Source of the DNA: Agromyces allii
Lineage (GTDB): Bacteria; Actinomycetota; Actinomycetes; Actinomycetales; Microbacteriaceae
Direction: 5' to 3'
NCBI RefSeq assembly: GCF_009749385.1
Contig: NZ_WBIN01000001.1
Span: 62,001 to 126,000, forward strand
DNA length: 64,000 nucleotides
Within the stretch, counting starts at the first letter, position 1; each line of letters opens with the position of its first letter. Below are positions 39,005 through 48,478 of the stretch, piece by piece. A model generated the notes under the pieces. That model made no database searches and had not been told where the DNA came from. It worked only from the letters and a program-made list of their open reading frames with translations. Position numbers and translations under genes: made by a program.

Positions 39005-40699
39005 TCAGCCCGTCGTGGCGCCTTCAGCGGCCGAGCGCACGAGCTTGGAGTACTTCGCGAGAACGCCTCGGGTGTAGCGCGGGGGAAGCGGAGCCCAGCC
39101 TTCACGGCGGGCAGCCAGCTCGGCATCACCGACAAGTAGATCGATGGAACGAGCTGCGATATCGACCCGTATCAGATCACCATCGCGCACGAAGGCGATG
39201 GGACCTGCGTCCACCGCTTCGGGTGCCAGATGGCCGATGCACAGTCCGGTTGTGCCGCCTGAGAATCGACCGTCCGTCAAGAGTAGTACATCTTTGCCGA
39301 GGCCTGCGCCCTTGATGGCCGCCGTGATGGCGAGCATCTCGCGCATGCCGGGGCCGCCCTTGGGGCCCTCGTAGCGGATGACGACGACGTCGCCGGCCTT
39401 GATCTCGCCGGCGGTCAACGCGTCCATCGCGGCGCGCTCGCGCTCGAACACGCGTGCGGGGCCCTCGAAGGTCGCCGCGTCGAAGCCGGCCGTCTTCACG
39501 ACCGCGCCCTCGGGTGCGAGCGAGCCGTGCAGGATCGTGAGGCCGCCGGTCTCGTGGATCGGGTTGTCGAGCGTGCGCAGCACCTCGCCGTCGAGCGGCG
39601 GGAGGTTCAACGCCTCGAGGTTCTCGGCCATGGTCTTGCCCGTGACGGTCATGACGTCGCCGTGCAGCAGGCCGGCGTCGAGCAGGGCCTTCATGAGCAC
39701 GGGCACGCCGCCGCGACGGTCGACGTCGTTCATGACGTACTTGCCGAAGGGCTTGAGGTCGCCGATGTGGGGCACCTTGGCGCCGATGCGGTTGAAGTCG
39801 TCGAGCGTGAGGTCGACCTCGGCCTCGCGAGCGATCGCGAGCAGGTGCAGCACGATGTTCGTCGAGCCGCCGAGCGCCATGCCCACGGCGATGGCGTTCT
39901 CGAACGCCTTCTTCGTGAGGATCTGACGTGCGGTGATGCCGTGCTTCAGCAGGTTGACGACGGCCTCGCCCGAGCGGTGCGCGTAGTAGTCGCGGCGGCG
40001 GTCGGCGGAGGCCGGCGATGCCGAGCCCGGCAGCGAGAGGCCGAGCGCCTCGGCGACCGAGGCCATGGTGTTCGCGGTGTACATGCCGCCGCAGGCACCC
40101 TCGCCGGGTGCGAAGGCGCACTCGATGCGGTGCGCGTCCTCGGCGCTCATGGTGCCGGCCTTGACGGCGCCCACGGCCTCGAACGAGTCGATGATCGTGA
40201 TGTCCTTCTCGGTGCCGTCGGACAGGCGGACCCATCCCGGGGCGATCGAGCCGGCGTAGAGGAAGACGGACGAGAGGTCGAGACGGGCGGCGGCCATGAG
40301 CATGCCGGGGATCGACTTGTCGCAGCCGGCGAGCAGCACCGAGCCGTCGAGGCGCTCGGCCTGCATGACGACCTCGACCGAGTCGGCGATGACCTCGCGC
40401 GAGACGAGCGAGAAGTGCATGCCCTCGTGGCCCATCGAGATGCCGTCGGAGACCGAGACGGTGCCGAACTGCAGCGGGTACCCGCCGCCGCCGTGCACGC
40501 CCTCCTTCGCGGCCTGCGCGAGGCGGGCGAGCGAGAGGTTGCACGGCGTGATCTCGTTCCACGAGCTCGCGATGCCGATCTGGGGCTTGTCCCAGTCGGC
40601 ATCCCCCATGCCGACTGCGCGGAGCATGCCCCGGCTGGTCATGGCCTCGATGCCATCGGTTACGGTGCGACTACGCGGTTTGGGATCGAACTCCGACAT
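39005..40699 (-). CDS. ilvD: Dihydroxy-acid dehydratase
   Basis: The 564-residue iron-sulfur enzyme makes the 2-oxo acids of the valine and isoleucine pathways. Cluster ligands are expected in [18 protein letters not shown] and [13 protein letters not shown], all present. The ATG at 40699 lies 10 bp after the trehalose gene. The last quarter, roughly 39075-39300, uses codons that are rare in the rest of the gene (GTA, CTA, TTG, TCA, AAA, ACA), suggesting a recombined segment; the protein stays intact with [15 protein letters not shown]. Confidence 0.96.
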   Translation of the reverse strand: MSEFDPKPRSRTVTDGIEAMTSRGMLRAVGMGDADWDKPQIGIASSWNEITPCNLSLARLAQAAKEGVHGGGGYPLQFGTVSVSDGISMGHEGMHFSLVSREVIADSVEVVMQAERLDGSVLLAGCDKSIPGMLMAAARLDLSSVFLYAGSIAPGWVRLSDGTEKDITIIDSFEAVGAVKAGTMSAEDAHRIECAFAPGEGACGGMYTANTMASVAEALGLSLPGSASPASADRRRDYYAHRSGEAVVNLLKHGITARQILTKKAFENAIAVGMALGGSTNIVLHLLAIAREAEVDLTLDDFNRIGAKVPHIGDLKPFGKYVMNDVDRRGGVPVLMKALLDAGLLHGDVMTVTGKTMAENLEALNLPPLDGEVLRTLDNPIHETGGLTILHGSLAPEGAVVKTAGFDAATFEGPARVFERERAAMDALTAGEIKAGDVVVIRYEGPKGGPGMREMLAITAAIKGAGLGKDVLLLTDGRFSGGTTGLCIGHLAPEAVDAGPIAFVRDGDLIRVDIAARSIDLLVGDAELAARREGWAPLPPRYTRGVLAKYSKLVRSAAEGATTG

Positions 40700-40709
40700 G
40701 GTGTCGAGT

Positions 40710-42971
40710 CTATTGCCAGCGCGAGGCCCCTTCGGCCGCCGCTTCACGAGCCGTCGCGAGGCGTTCGAGCAGCTCCGCGACGTCGTCGGGGTTGCGCACG
40801 CGATACGGCGCGATGGACTTGCCCTGGCCGACCTTGACGCCGACGTCGCCGTCGTCGAGGGTGGCGAACGCGTCCTCGTCGGTGACGTCGTCGCCGACGT
40901 AGAGTGCCGCGGTCGCGCGAGCGTGCTGACGGAGCCTGACGAACGACTCCCCCTTGTCGGTCGATCGCACCGCGAACTCGATCACCGACTTGCCCGTGCG
41001 CACCGTGACGCCCGAGAGCTCCTCGGCCACGCGCTCACGTGCCGCGAGTTGCGCCGAGGCCGCCGCACTCGACGTGAGCCCGCGCGTGTGCAGCGCGAGC
41101 CCGGCGGGCTTGTGCTCGACCTTCGCGCCGGCGACCCCGTCGGCGACCTGCTCGACGATGCGGGTCAGCTGCTCGAGCTTGTGCACCTCGGCATCGCGCA
41201 GGTCGAGCGTGATCGCCCCGGTGTCGAGCTTCAACTCGACGCCGTGCGATCCGCTCAACAGCACGCCGTCGCCGGGTTCGGCGACCTGCCCGAGGCTCTC
41301 GAGCGCGCGGCCGGAGACGAGTGCGACGCGCGTGTCGGGCGCCGCCACGAGGCGCGCCATCGCGGCACGGGCGCGCTCGGTCGCCCGTGCCTCGTCAGGC
41401 CGGTCGACGAGCGGCGCGAGCGTTCCGTCGAAGTCGAGCGCGACGAGCAGTCGCTCGGTCGAGGCGAGCTCCTCGATCGCACGCTCGAGCGGCTCGGTGA
41501 TGCCGGGCTTGATGATGCCGGCGCCCGTGAGCGTCTCGAGGAAGCTGGCCGACCACTTCGCCACGTCGTTGTCGAGCACCCGCCGGCGCAGGGCCCGCAT
41601 GCGACGCGTGCGCTCGCGCCGCGGCATCCGCACCGCCTCGACGATGGCGTCCTTCAGGCCCTCGATGTCGTGCGGGTTCACAAGTACCGCCTGGCGCAGT
41701 TCGTCGGATGCCCCGGCGAACTCGCTCAGCACGAGCACGCCGTCGTTGTCGAACCGGCACGCGACGTACTCCTTCGCGACGAGGTTCATGCCGTCGCGGA
41801 GCGCGGTGACGAGCATCACGTCGGCCGCGAGGTACAACGCGACCATCTCGTCGCGGGGGTAGCCGTGGTGCAGGTAGGCGATCGCCTGGTGCCCGAGGGT
41901 CGCGTAGTCGCCGTTCAGGCGTCCGACCGTGAGCTCGATCTCGTCGCGCAGCTGCCGGTAGGTCTCGACGCGCTCGCGCGACGGGCTTGCGACCTGCACG
42001 AGCGTGACGTCCTCCACCGCGAGCCTGCCGTCGCGGAGGAGCTCGCCGAAGGCCTTCATGCGGTGCCGGATGCCCTTGGTGTAGTCGAGCCGGTCGACGC
42101 CGAGGATGATCGTCTCGGGGTTGCCGAGGCTCTCGCGGATCTCGGCCGCGCGCGCCTGCACCTCGGGCTGCCTGGCCATCTCCTCGAATCCGGCGGCGTC
42201 GATCGAGATCGGGAACGCGCGCGCGACGACGCGACGGACGTCGGCATCGGGGGTGTTCGAGTCGGTCACGGGCACGTCGATGACGGTGCCGTGCGTGCGG
42301 TAGCCGTACAGGCGCCGCACGGCACGTGAGAAGTTGCCCGCGTCGGCCACGCGCTGGAATCCGATGACGTCGGCGCCGAGCAGCCCGTCGATGACCTGAC
42401 GGCGCCAGGGCAGCTGCGAGTAGATGCCGTATGCGGGGAACGGAATGTGATTGAAGAACCCGATGACGAGGTCGGGCCGCGACTCGCGCAGCATGCGCGG
42501 CACGAGTTGCAGCTGATAGTCCTGCACCCACACGACGGCGCCGTCGGACGCCGCGCGGGCGGCGGCCTCGGCGAAGCGGCGGTTGACCCGGACGTAGGCG
42601 TCCCACCATTCGCGGTGGAACGACGGGGGCGCGATGACGTCGTGGTAGAGCGGCCACAGGGTGTCGTTCGAGAACCCCTCGTAGTACTCCTCGAGCTCGG
42701 ACTCGCTGAGCGGCACCGGGATGATCGAGATGCCGTCGTGCTCGAACGGGTCGAACTCGCGGTCGGCGACGCCGGCCCAGCCGATCCAGGCGCCGTCGGC
42801 CGCCCGCATGACGGGCTCGAGGGCGGTGACCAGCCCGCCGGGAGAGCTCTTCCACCCCACTCTGCCGTCGGCTTGCTCCTCGTAGTCGACGGGGAGCCGG
42901 TTTGACACCACGATCATGTCGTAGGCGTGGTCGACGTACAGGTCTTCGGAATCCGGATGAGCGGTGTTCAT
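40710..42971 (-). CDS. otsA-otsB: Fused trehalose-6-phosphate synthase/phosphatase
   Basis: This 753-residue protein joins both steps of trehalose synthesis. Residues 15-490 form a GT20 synthase ([58 protein letters not shown]). Residues 510-745 form the HAD-type phosphatase ([50 protein letters not shown]). In most bacteria otsA and otsB are separate; fusions are commoner in eukaryotes and some actinobacteria. GGAGGGA precedes the ATG at 42971. It is followed after 10 bp by ilvD, so osmolyte and branched-chain synthesis may share a transcript. Confidence 0.94.
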   Translation of the reverse strand: MNTAHPDSEDLYVDHAYDMIVVSNRLPVDYEEQADGRVGWKSSPGGLVTALEPVMRAADGAWIGWAGVADREFDPFEHDGISIIPVPLSESELEEYYEGFSNDTLWPLYHDVIAPPSFHREWWDAYVRVNRRFAEAAARAASDGAVVWVQDYQLQLVPRMLRESRPDLVIGFFNHIPFPAYGIYSQLPWRRQVIDGLLGADVIGFQRVADAGNFSRAVRRLYGYRTHGTVIDVPVTDSNTPDADVRRVVARAFPISIDAAGFEEMARQPEVQARAAEIRESLGNPETIILGVDRLDYTKGIRHRMKAFGELLRDGRLAVEDVTLVQVASPSRERVETYRQLRDEIELTVGRLNGDYATLGHQAIAYLHHGYPRDEMVALYLAADVMLVTALRDGMNLVAKEYVACRFDNDGVLVLSEFAGASDELRQAVLVNPHDIEGLKDAIVEAVRMPRRERTRRMRALRRRVLDNDVAKWSASFLETLTGAGIIKPGITEPLERAIEELASTERLLVALDFDGTLAPLVDRPDEARATERARAAMARLVAAPDTRVALVSGRALESLGQVAEPGDGVLLSGSHGVELKLDTGAITLDLRDAEVHKLEQLTRIVEQVADGVAGAKVEHKPAGLALHTRGLTSSAAASAQLAARERVAEELSGVTVRTGKSVIEFAVRSTDKGESFVRLRQHARATAALYVGDDVTDEDAFATLDDGDVGVKVGQGKSIAPYRVRNPDDVAELLERLATAREAAAEGASRWQ

Positions 42972-43002
42972 GCGACGGGAGTCCCTCCTCGCGGTCGCCC
43001 TC

Positions 43003-43008
43003 AGGCTA
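43003..43008 (-). promoter_or_regulatory. Probable -10 box of the trehalose-ilv run
   Basis: TAGCCT on the minus strand lies 31 bp before the ATG at 42971, leaving a short leader with a GGAGGGA ribosome site. No clear -35 is seen. Confidence 0.4.
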
Positions 43009-43069
43009 ACAGCGGGCACGCGGATGCGGCCGGACGGCCCGCCCCCTCGCCTCCGGCCGTCCTGCCGGG

Positions 43070-43075
43070 TAGCGT
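43070..43075 (+). promoter_or_regulatory. -10 box for a leaderless 62-residue protein
   Basis: TAGCGT is followed by six bases and the ATG at 43082. There is no Shine-Dalgarno sequence. Confidence 0.5.
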
Positions 43076-43081
43076 GGCCCC

Positions 43082-43270
43082 ATGCGCAAGTACCTCTTCA
43101 GCGGAGCAGTCCTCGGTGCGATCATCAGCGGAGTCGGGGTCGTTCGCGCCACCGCATCGGGTCCGCGCGACTGGCGCCTGCTCCTGATGTGGGTCTCATG
43201 GGCCGCGAGCCTCGCGATCGCGATCGGCACGGTCGCCGAGGAGGCACGCGAGGGCGAGCTGACCGAGTAG
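43082..43270 (+). CDS. Small membrane protein, unknown
   Basis: The 62-residue protein MRKYLFSGAVLGAIISGVG has two probable transmembrane helices (about 4-22 and 31-50) separated by a short polar turn (TASGPRDWR), and an acidic tail EEAREGELTE. I do not know a named family. Codon use fits its neighbours and the start is fixed by the TAGCGT box, which supports a real gene. It is divergent from the trehalose gene. Confidence 0.65.
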   Translation: MRKYLFSGAVLGAIISGVGVVRATASGPRDWRLLLMWVSWAASLAIAIGTVAEEAREGELTE

Positions 43271-43393
43271 TCTCAGTCCGACCCGTCGATTGCGGCGTGT
43301 TCAGCGGCATTCCGAGGCCTTCGAGGCAGACACTGGATGCAGTTCCGCACGGCCCGAACCGTGCGGCCACCGTTCCCACGAGAGGGGCCACCG

Positions 43394-43831
43394 ATGTTCC
43401 GCCGTTGGCGCAGAGCGAGGCTTGCCGCACAGGCCTCAGCCCACGCCGCCGCCAAGCCGCCGCGTCCTACCGCGGCCGACCTTCGCGGCGAACACCTCTT
43501 CGAGCTGCTGAACGCGAAGCTCTCGGAGTTCATCGGCCCGAACGGCGCCTGGTCGCTCGTGCGTCGCGCCGAAGGCGACACCGACCGCATCTTCGACGCG
43601 GTCATCACGCACCAGATCTCGGCCGAGCTGACCCGCGCGGTGCTCGACGAGCGCGATGCGGTCGCCGTGGTCGTCCCCGCAGAGGCCGAGCCGCTCGCGC
43701 TCAGCTGGGAGCCCGCTCCCCTCGTGGTCTGGGCGGAGCCGGTCGCCGACGAGACGACGGATGCCGCGGCCGACGAGGTCTCCGTTGCCCCGGTCTACTC
43801 GGAGCACGGGTTCGAGGCGCGCGCGGCCTGA
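43394..43831 (+). CDS. Hypothetical protein
   Basis: The 145-residue protein begins MFRRWRRARLAAQASAHAA, a basic Ala-rich helix, followed by a predicted helical region with FELLNAKLSEFIGPNGAWSLVRR and TDRIFDAVITHQISAELTR, and ends in an acidic Ala/Val/Glu-rich tail. No family is recognised and no transmembrane segment is evident. GAGGGG lies nine bases before the ATG, which decides it over an upstream in-frame ATG at 43337. Confidence 0.65.
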   Translation: MFRRWRRARLAAQASAHAAAKPPRPTAADLRGEHLFELLNAKLSEFIGPNGAWSLVRRAEGDTDRIFDAVITHQISAELTRAVLDERDAVAVVVPAEAEPLALSWEPAPLVVWAEPVADETTDAAADEVSVAPVYSEHGFEARAA

Positions 43832-43953
43832 TCGCCGCCCGTCGCGGCGCGACGAACGGAGCCGCTCCAAAATCCGGCGTGGAATCTTGTACGGCCATGG
43901 GAGCGGGCGCGACCCTGGCTTCCCTAGCGTGAAGAGCGGGCCATCCGGCTCGC

Positions 43954-43971
43954 GCAGGCCGATCGGCCTGC
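43954..43971. promoter_or_regulatory. 18-bp perfect palindrome in the bioY leader
   Basis: GCAGGCCGATCGGCCTGC is a perfect palindrome 25 bp before the bioY ATG and just upstream of its GGAGG ribosome site. TAGCGT at 43925-43930 could be the -10 box, putting the palindrome inside the 5' leader, where it may be an operator or an RNA hairpin. Confidence 0.45.
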
Positions 43972-43996
43972 ATCCTCACGACTCTGGAGGCCCCCG

Positions 43997-44665
43997 ATGA
44001 CCGCCGCTGAGCCCGCCACGCACGACTTCGCCTCGCCCTCCGACGACGAGCGCGCCTCGCGTCCGAAGCGTCGCGGCACCGCGACCGATCTCGCGCAGAT
44101 CGCCGTCTTCGCCGCGCTCATCGCGGCGCTCGGCCTGCCCGGTGCGCTCTCCATCGGCGGCGCCGCCGTGCCGATCACGTTCCAGACGCTCGGCGTCATG
44201 CTCGCGGGCGCCATCCTCGGCGCGCGCAAGGGCTTCCTCTCGGTGCTGCTGTTCATCGCGCTGGTCGCGGCGGGCCTGCCGCTCCTCTCGGGCGGTCGCG
44301 GCGGCCTGGGCGTGTTCGTCGGCCCCTCGGTCGGCTACCTGCTCGGTTGGCTGCTCGGCGCACTGGTCATCGGTTGGGCGACGGCTCGCCTGCTGCCGAA
44401 GTACCGCATCCTGCCCGCGCTGCTGTGGACCGCGCTCGGCGGCATCGTCGCGGTCTACCTCGTGGGCGTCCCGGTGTTCGCGGTGATCACGGGCACCCCG
44501 CTCGGCGTCGCACTCGCCGGCTCGCTGCTCTTCCTGCCCGGCGACCTGATCAAGGTCGTCGTCACGGTGCTCGTGGCCAAGGGCGTGCACCGCGCCTGGC
44601 CCGGCCTGATCGCGCCGCGCACCTGGCCGTGGAAGCGCGAGAAGCCGGTCTCCCCCTCGGCATGA
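43997..44665 (+). CDS. bioY: BioY family biotin ECF transporter S component
   Basis: The 222-residue membrane protein has a hydrophilic N terminus, then six transmembrane segments. The BioY pattern is clear: LAQIAVFAALIAALGLPG, ITFQTLGVMLAGAILGARKG and GGRGGLGVFVGPSVGYLLGW, the last forming the biotin pocket. It binds biotin and works with the BioM ATPase and BioN transmembrane protein, both encoded in the same operon. CTGGAGG lies before the ATG. Its stop overlaps the start of the acyl-CoA ligase gene. Confidence 0.95.
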   Translation: MTAAEPATHDFASPSDDERASRPKRRGTATDLAQIAVFAALIAALGLPGALSIGGAAVPITFQTLGVMLAGAILGARKGFLSVLLFIALVAAGLPLLSGGRGGLGVFVGPSVGYLLGWLLGALVIGWATARLLPKYRILPALLWTALGGIVAVYLVGVPVFAVITGTPLGVALAGSLLFLPGDLIKVVVTVLVAKGVHRAWPGLIAPRTWPWKREKPVSPSA

Positions 44666-45927
44666 GCGACTGGCTCCACGGTTCGGCGCACGACGTCGCC
44701 CTCGACTTCGAGGGCGAGGTCGTGCGCTACGGCGCGCTCGCGCGCTCGGTCGCGACCGTGGCCGCGGTCGGGCTCCCGGCCGGCGACGGACCGGTCGGAT
44801 GCCCCGTGGGCACCGATCCCGTCACGCTCGTGACCCTCGTGCTCGCCGCGCTCGAACGGGGCCGCCCGGTGCTCGTCGGCGGCTCGCGCCGCGAGGCCGA
44901 CGACCTGAGGGGCCGTCTTCCCGACCGCACGGAGCTCGCGCTGCTCACGTCGGGTTCGACGGGCGGCTCGCCGCGCGTGGTGGCCCGAACGAACGCGTCG
45001 TGGCTCGCGTCGGCGGGTCCGCTCGCCGACGTCGCAGGCCTCGGCGCCGACGGCGGAGCCTCCGCCGCCGGCGGGCAGGGCGGCATGCGCATCGCGGTCA
45101 CCGGCCCGCTGCACGTGTCGATGCACCTCTACGGCGTGCTGCACGCGCTGTGGCTCGGCGCGACGGCCACCGACGCGCTCGACGGCGCCTCGGTGGTGCA
45201 CGCGACGCCGACGAGGCTCGCGCGCGTGCTCGACGACGTCGCGTGTCCTCCGGCGGCGATCGTGGCGGGTGCCGCGCTGACCCCGGCGCTTCGGGCACGG
45301 GCGGCCGCACGCGGCATCCGTCTCACCGAGTACTACGGCGCGGCCGAGCTCTCGTTCGTGCTCGCGGGCCGCGACGGCGAGCTTCGACCGTTCCCCGGCG
45401 TCGAGGTCGAACTCCGCCCGGATGCCGCGGGCGACCGGCTCTGGGCGAGGTCGCCCTACCTCGCGCTCGGCGTGGTCGGCGGCGGCATGCTCCAGCGCGA
45501 CGGGCGCGGGTTCGCGACCGTCGGCGACCTCGCCGAACGCACGCCCGAAGGCGGATTGCGCGTGCTCGGCCGCGGCGACGCCGCCATCACGACCGCGGGT
45601 TCGACCGTGCTCGCCGAGCAGGTCGAGGCACGGCTCGAGTCGATCCCCGGCGTTCGTGCGGCGGCCGTCGTCGGCGAGCCGCACGAGCTCCTCGGCGAGC
45701 GCATCGCCGCCGTCGTCGAACTGGCCGACGGCGTCGACCTGGCCGAGGTCGCCGACGCGGCGCGTCGCACGATGCCCGTCGACGAACTGCCCCGCCGATG
45801 GTTCGCGGGCCCGGTCCCGCGCACGGCGTCGGGCAAGGTCGCCAGGGGCGAGGTGCGTGACGCCCTCGCCGAGGGGCGGCTCGGCGGACGTCCGCACCCG
45901 GGCACGCCCGTTCGGAGCGACGCGTGA
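44662..45927 (+). CDS. AMP-forming acyl-CoA ligase (MenE-like), in biotin operon
   Basis: The 421-residue adenylate-forming enzyme has the P-loop LLTSGSTGGSP, EYYGAAEL, VGDLAER, GRGDAAITTAGSTV and the catalytic Lys in TASGKVARGE. It is shorter than fatty acyl-CoA ligases and near o-succinylbenzoate-CoA ligase in size, but no other menaquinone gene is near. Encoded between bioY and a thiolase with 4-bp overlaps, it more likely activates biotin, a biotin vitamer or a pimelate-like diacid with CoA; that is inference. The ATG overlaps the bioY stop. Confidence 0.85.
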   Translation: MSDWLHGSAHDVALDFEGEVVRYGALARSVATVAAVGLPAGDGPVGCPVGTDPVTLVTLVLAALERGRPVLVGGSRREADDLRGRLPDRTELALLTSGSTGGSPRVVARTNASWLASAGPLADVAGLGADGGASAAGGQGGMRIAVTGPLHVSMHLYGVLHALWLGATATDALDGASVVHATPTRLARVLDDVACPPAAIVAGAALTPALRARAAARGIRLTEYYGAAELSFVLAGRDGELRPFPGVEVELRPDAAGDRLWARSPYLALGVVGGGMLQRDGRGFATVGDLAERTPEGGLRVLGRGDAAITTAGSTVLAEQVEARLESIPGVRAAAVVGEPHELLGERIAAVVELADGVDLAEVADAARRTMPVDELPRRWFAGPVPRTASGKVARGEVRDALAEGRLGGRPHPGTPVRSDA

Positions 45928-47078
45928 CCGGCGACGGCTCGAGCCGCGGCAACTCGCCCGTGATCGTGGCCGCACGTCGAAGCGCGATCGGCACCGCGGG
46001 CCGCGGGTTCGGCGCGCACACCGTCGATGCGCTCGCGGCCCCCGTGCTCGCCGAGGTCGCACGACTCGTCGCGCCCTCGGGGCTGCCCGTCGACGACGTG
46101 ATCCTCGGCAACTGCATGGGCCCCGGCGGCGACATCGCACGCGTGGCCGCGCTGCGTGCCGGACTCGGCGTCGAGGTTCCCGGCGTCACGGTCGACCGCC
46201 AGTGCGGATCGGGGCTCGACGCCGTGCTGCAGGCCGCCTCGCGCGTGAAGGCGGGGGACGCCCGCCTCGTGCTCGCGGGCGGCGCCGAGTCGGCGTCGAC
46301 GGCACCGCACCGCGTCTGGCCCGATTCCGGCGAGCGGTACGCGCGCGCGCCGTTCGCGCCCGCTGGCTTCCCCGATCCCGACATGGGCCCGGCCGCCGAC
46401 CGCCTCGCCGCCGTGCGCGGCATCACGCGCGCCAGGCAGGACGCCTGGGCTGCACGCTCGCACGCGCTCGCGGAATCCGCCCGTGATGCCGCGGTCTTCG
46501 ACGCCGAGATCGTGGCCGTCGACGGCATCGTGCGCGACGACCGGCCGCGCGCGAGCCTCGACGTCGCACGGCTGGCGAGGTTCGCGCCCGCCTTCTCGGC
46601 CTCCGCCGACGCGACCGTGACCGCGGGCAATTCGTGCGGGTTCTCCGACGGCGCCGCCGCGATGGCCGTGACCTCCGAGCCGGTCGCGCGCGAGCTCGGG
46701 CTGCCCGCCCTCCGCATCCGTGCCGCGGCCGTCGCCGGCGGCGACCCCGCGCTGCCCGGACTCGGCGCGGCGCCCGCGGCCCGAGCGGCCCTCGCCCGAG
46801 CCGGACTCACCGCACGCGACCTGGGCTTCGTCGAGATCACCGAGGCGTTCGCCGCCCAGGTGCTCGCCGTGAGCGACGACCTGGGGCTCGACGAGGAGCT
46901 CATCAGCGGCGACGGCGGCGCCATCGCCCTCGGGCACCCGTGGGGGGCATCCGGAGCCGTGCTGCTCGTGCGCCTGGCCGCCCGCATGGCCGCGGCCGAC
47001 GACCCGAGGCCGGGACTCGCGGCCTGCTCGATCGGCGGCGGACAGGGCGTGGCGATGATCGTGGAGAGGCTGTCATGA
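45924..47078 (+). CDS. Thiolase (acetyl-CoA C-acyltransferase), in biotin operon
   Basis: The 384-residue thiolase has all catalytic motifs: DRQCGSGLDAV with the nucleophile Cys near residue 94, EITEAFAAQVLA, GGAIALGHPWGASG with the catalytic His, and ACSIGGGQGVAMI with the second Cys. It can cleave 3-oxoacyl-CoA with CoA or condense acyl-CoAs. It starts at GTG overlapping the ligase stop (GTGA), and its own stop overlaps bioM. No beta-oxidation dehydrogenase or hydratase gene is adjacent, so these steps would have to come from elsewhere. Confidence 0.92.
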   Translation: MTGDGSSRGNSPVIVAARRSAIGTAGRGFGAHTVDALAAPVLAEVARLVAPSGLPVDDVILGNCMGPGGDIARVAALRAGLGVEVPGVTVDRQCGSGLDAVLQAASRVKAGDARLVLAGGAESASTAPHRVWPDSGERYARAPFAPAGFPDPDMGPAADRLAAVRGITRARQDAWAARSHALAESARDAAVFDAEIVAVDGIVRDDRPRASLDVARLARFAPAFSASADATVTAGNSCGFSDGAAAMAVTSEPVARELGLPALRIRAAAVAGGDPALPGLGAAPAARAALARAGLTARDLGFVEITEAFAAQVLAVSDDLGLDEELISGDGGAIALGHPWGASGAVLLVRLAARMAAADDPRPGLAACSIGGGQGVAMIVERLS

Positions 47079-47755
47079 GCGAGATCGTGTTCGAGGGCGT
47101 CAGCCACGACTTCGGTGCCGAGCGCGTCGTCGACGACGTCTCGCTCGTGCTGGCCGAGCGCCGCATCGGCATCGTCGGCGCCAACGGCTCGGGCAAGTCG
47201 ACGCTCGCGCGCATGATCAACGGCCTCGTCTCCCCCGCCGCCGGCCGCGTGCTCGTCGACGGGCTCGACGTCTCGCGCCGCGCGCGTGAGGTGCGCCGGC
47301 GGGTCGGCTTCGTGTTCACGAACGCCGACAACCAGATCGTCATGCCCACCGTGCGCGAAGACGTCGCCTTCACCCTGCGCCGCCACAAGCTCGAGAAGGC
47401 GGATGCCGCGGCGCGCGTCGACGCGACCCTCGAGCGCCTCGGGCTCACCGACCTCGCCGACCGCCCGGCGCACCGGTTGTCGGGCGGGCAGAAGCAGTTG
47501 CTGGCGCTCGCGTCGGTGCTCGTGGCCGAACCCGGGATCCTCGTGGCCGACGAGCCGACGACCCTGCTCGACGCCCGCAATGCGCGGCTCATCGCCCGCC
47601 ACTTCGCGAGCCTCGACCAGCAGCTCGTCGTGGTCAGCCACCAGCTCGAGCTGCTCGAGGACTTCGACCGCGTGATCGTCATGGAGCACGGGCGCATCGT
47701 CGCCGACGACGTGCCCTCGATCGCCCTCGACGCGTACCGGGTGCTGATCGCATGA
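47075..47755 (+). CDS. bioM: ECF transporter ATPase component (BioM)
   Basis: The 226-residue ABC ATPase has Walker A GANGSGKSTLARM, Q-loop FVFTNADNQIVMPTV, signature LSGGQKQ, Walker B ILVADEPTTLLD and the switch His in VVSHQLELL. The Q-loop region is typical of ECF-type (CbiO/EcfA) ATPases. Single-ATPase systems such as BioMNY use a homodimer. It overlaps bioN by 4 bp. Confidence 0.92.
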   Translation: MSEIVFEGVSHDFGAERVVDDVSLVLAERRIGIVGANGSGKSTLARMINGLVSPAAGRVLVDGLDVSRRAREVRRRVGFVFTNADNQIVMPTVREDVAFTLRRHKLEKADAAARVDATLERLGLTDLADRPAHRLSGGQKQLLALASVLVAEPGILVADEPTTLLDARNARLIARHFASLDQQLVVVSHQLELLEDFDRVIVMEHGRIVADDVPSIALDAYRVLIA

Positions 47756-48345
47756 TCGGCGTGTTCCACCCCGGCAGGTCGATCGTGCACCGCGCCCCGG
47801 CGCTCGTGAAGCTCGGGCTGCTGGCCGTGTTCGTCACGGTGGCCGCACTGGTCTCGTCGCTCGCGTGGCTCGCCGCGGCATCCGTCGGCGTGGTGCTCCT
47901 GTTCGCGCTGGCCCGCGTGCCCGCGCGCGTGGCGCTGCGGCAGATCGTGCCGATTCTCTGGGTGCTCGCGTTCGCGGTGCCCGTGCAGGTACTCTTCGGC
48001 GGCTGGGAGGCGGCCGCGGTCATGGCCGTGCGGCTGCTCGTCGCGGTCGCGCTCGCAGCGCTCTACACGCTGACGACGCCCGTGAGCGAGACGCTCGACG
48101 CCATGCAGGCGCTGCTGCGGCCGCTCAGGCGGTGGGTCGACGCCGACCGCGTCGGGCTCGCGCTCGCGCTCACGATCCGCTGCGTGCCGCTGCTCGCCGA
48201 TCTCGTGCGCGAGGTCATGGAGGCGCGCAGGGCCCGCGGCGCGGAAGGTTCGCTGCTCGCCCTCGCGGTACCGGTCATCGTGCGGGCGCTGCGCACGGCC
48301 GAGCACCTCGGCGAGGCGCTCACGGCGCGCGGCTTCGACGACTGA
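47752..48345 (+). CDS. bioN: ECF transporter transmembrane component (BioN)
   Basis: The 197-residue EcfT/CbiQ-type membrane protein has about five transmembrane segments and the coupling motif MEARRARGAEG, the Ala-Arg-Gly type signature that contacts the ATPase; a second such motif, in LTARG, lies near the end. It completes the BioMNY importer and is the last gene of the operon. Confidence 0.92.
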   Translation: MIGVFHPGRSIVHRAPALVKLGLLAVFVTVAALVSSLAWLAAASVGVVLLFALARVPARVALRQIVPILWVLAFAVPVQVLFGGWEAAAVMAVRLLVAVALAALYTLTTPVSETLDAMQALLRPLRRWVDADRVGLALALTIRCVPLLADLVREVMEARRARGAEGSLLALAVPVIVRALRTAEHLGEALTARGFDD

Positions 48346-48478
48346 GCCGGTTCGCGAAGTTCGCCGACGGATGCCGCGGGCGGCCGTCGTCGGCCGGTTC
48401 GCGTGATGTCGGGGGCACCCGGCAGACTGGTCGACGGCCGATCGGCCGAGCACCGCGCCGACCGGAAGCAGCAGCACC

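Noticed and set aside
44662..45927. menE (o-succinylbenzoate-CoA ligase) as a firm name
   Set aside because: Size and motifs fit the superfamily, but the gene is embedded in a biotin operon with no menaquinone genes, so the specific name is not supported.
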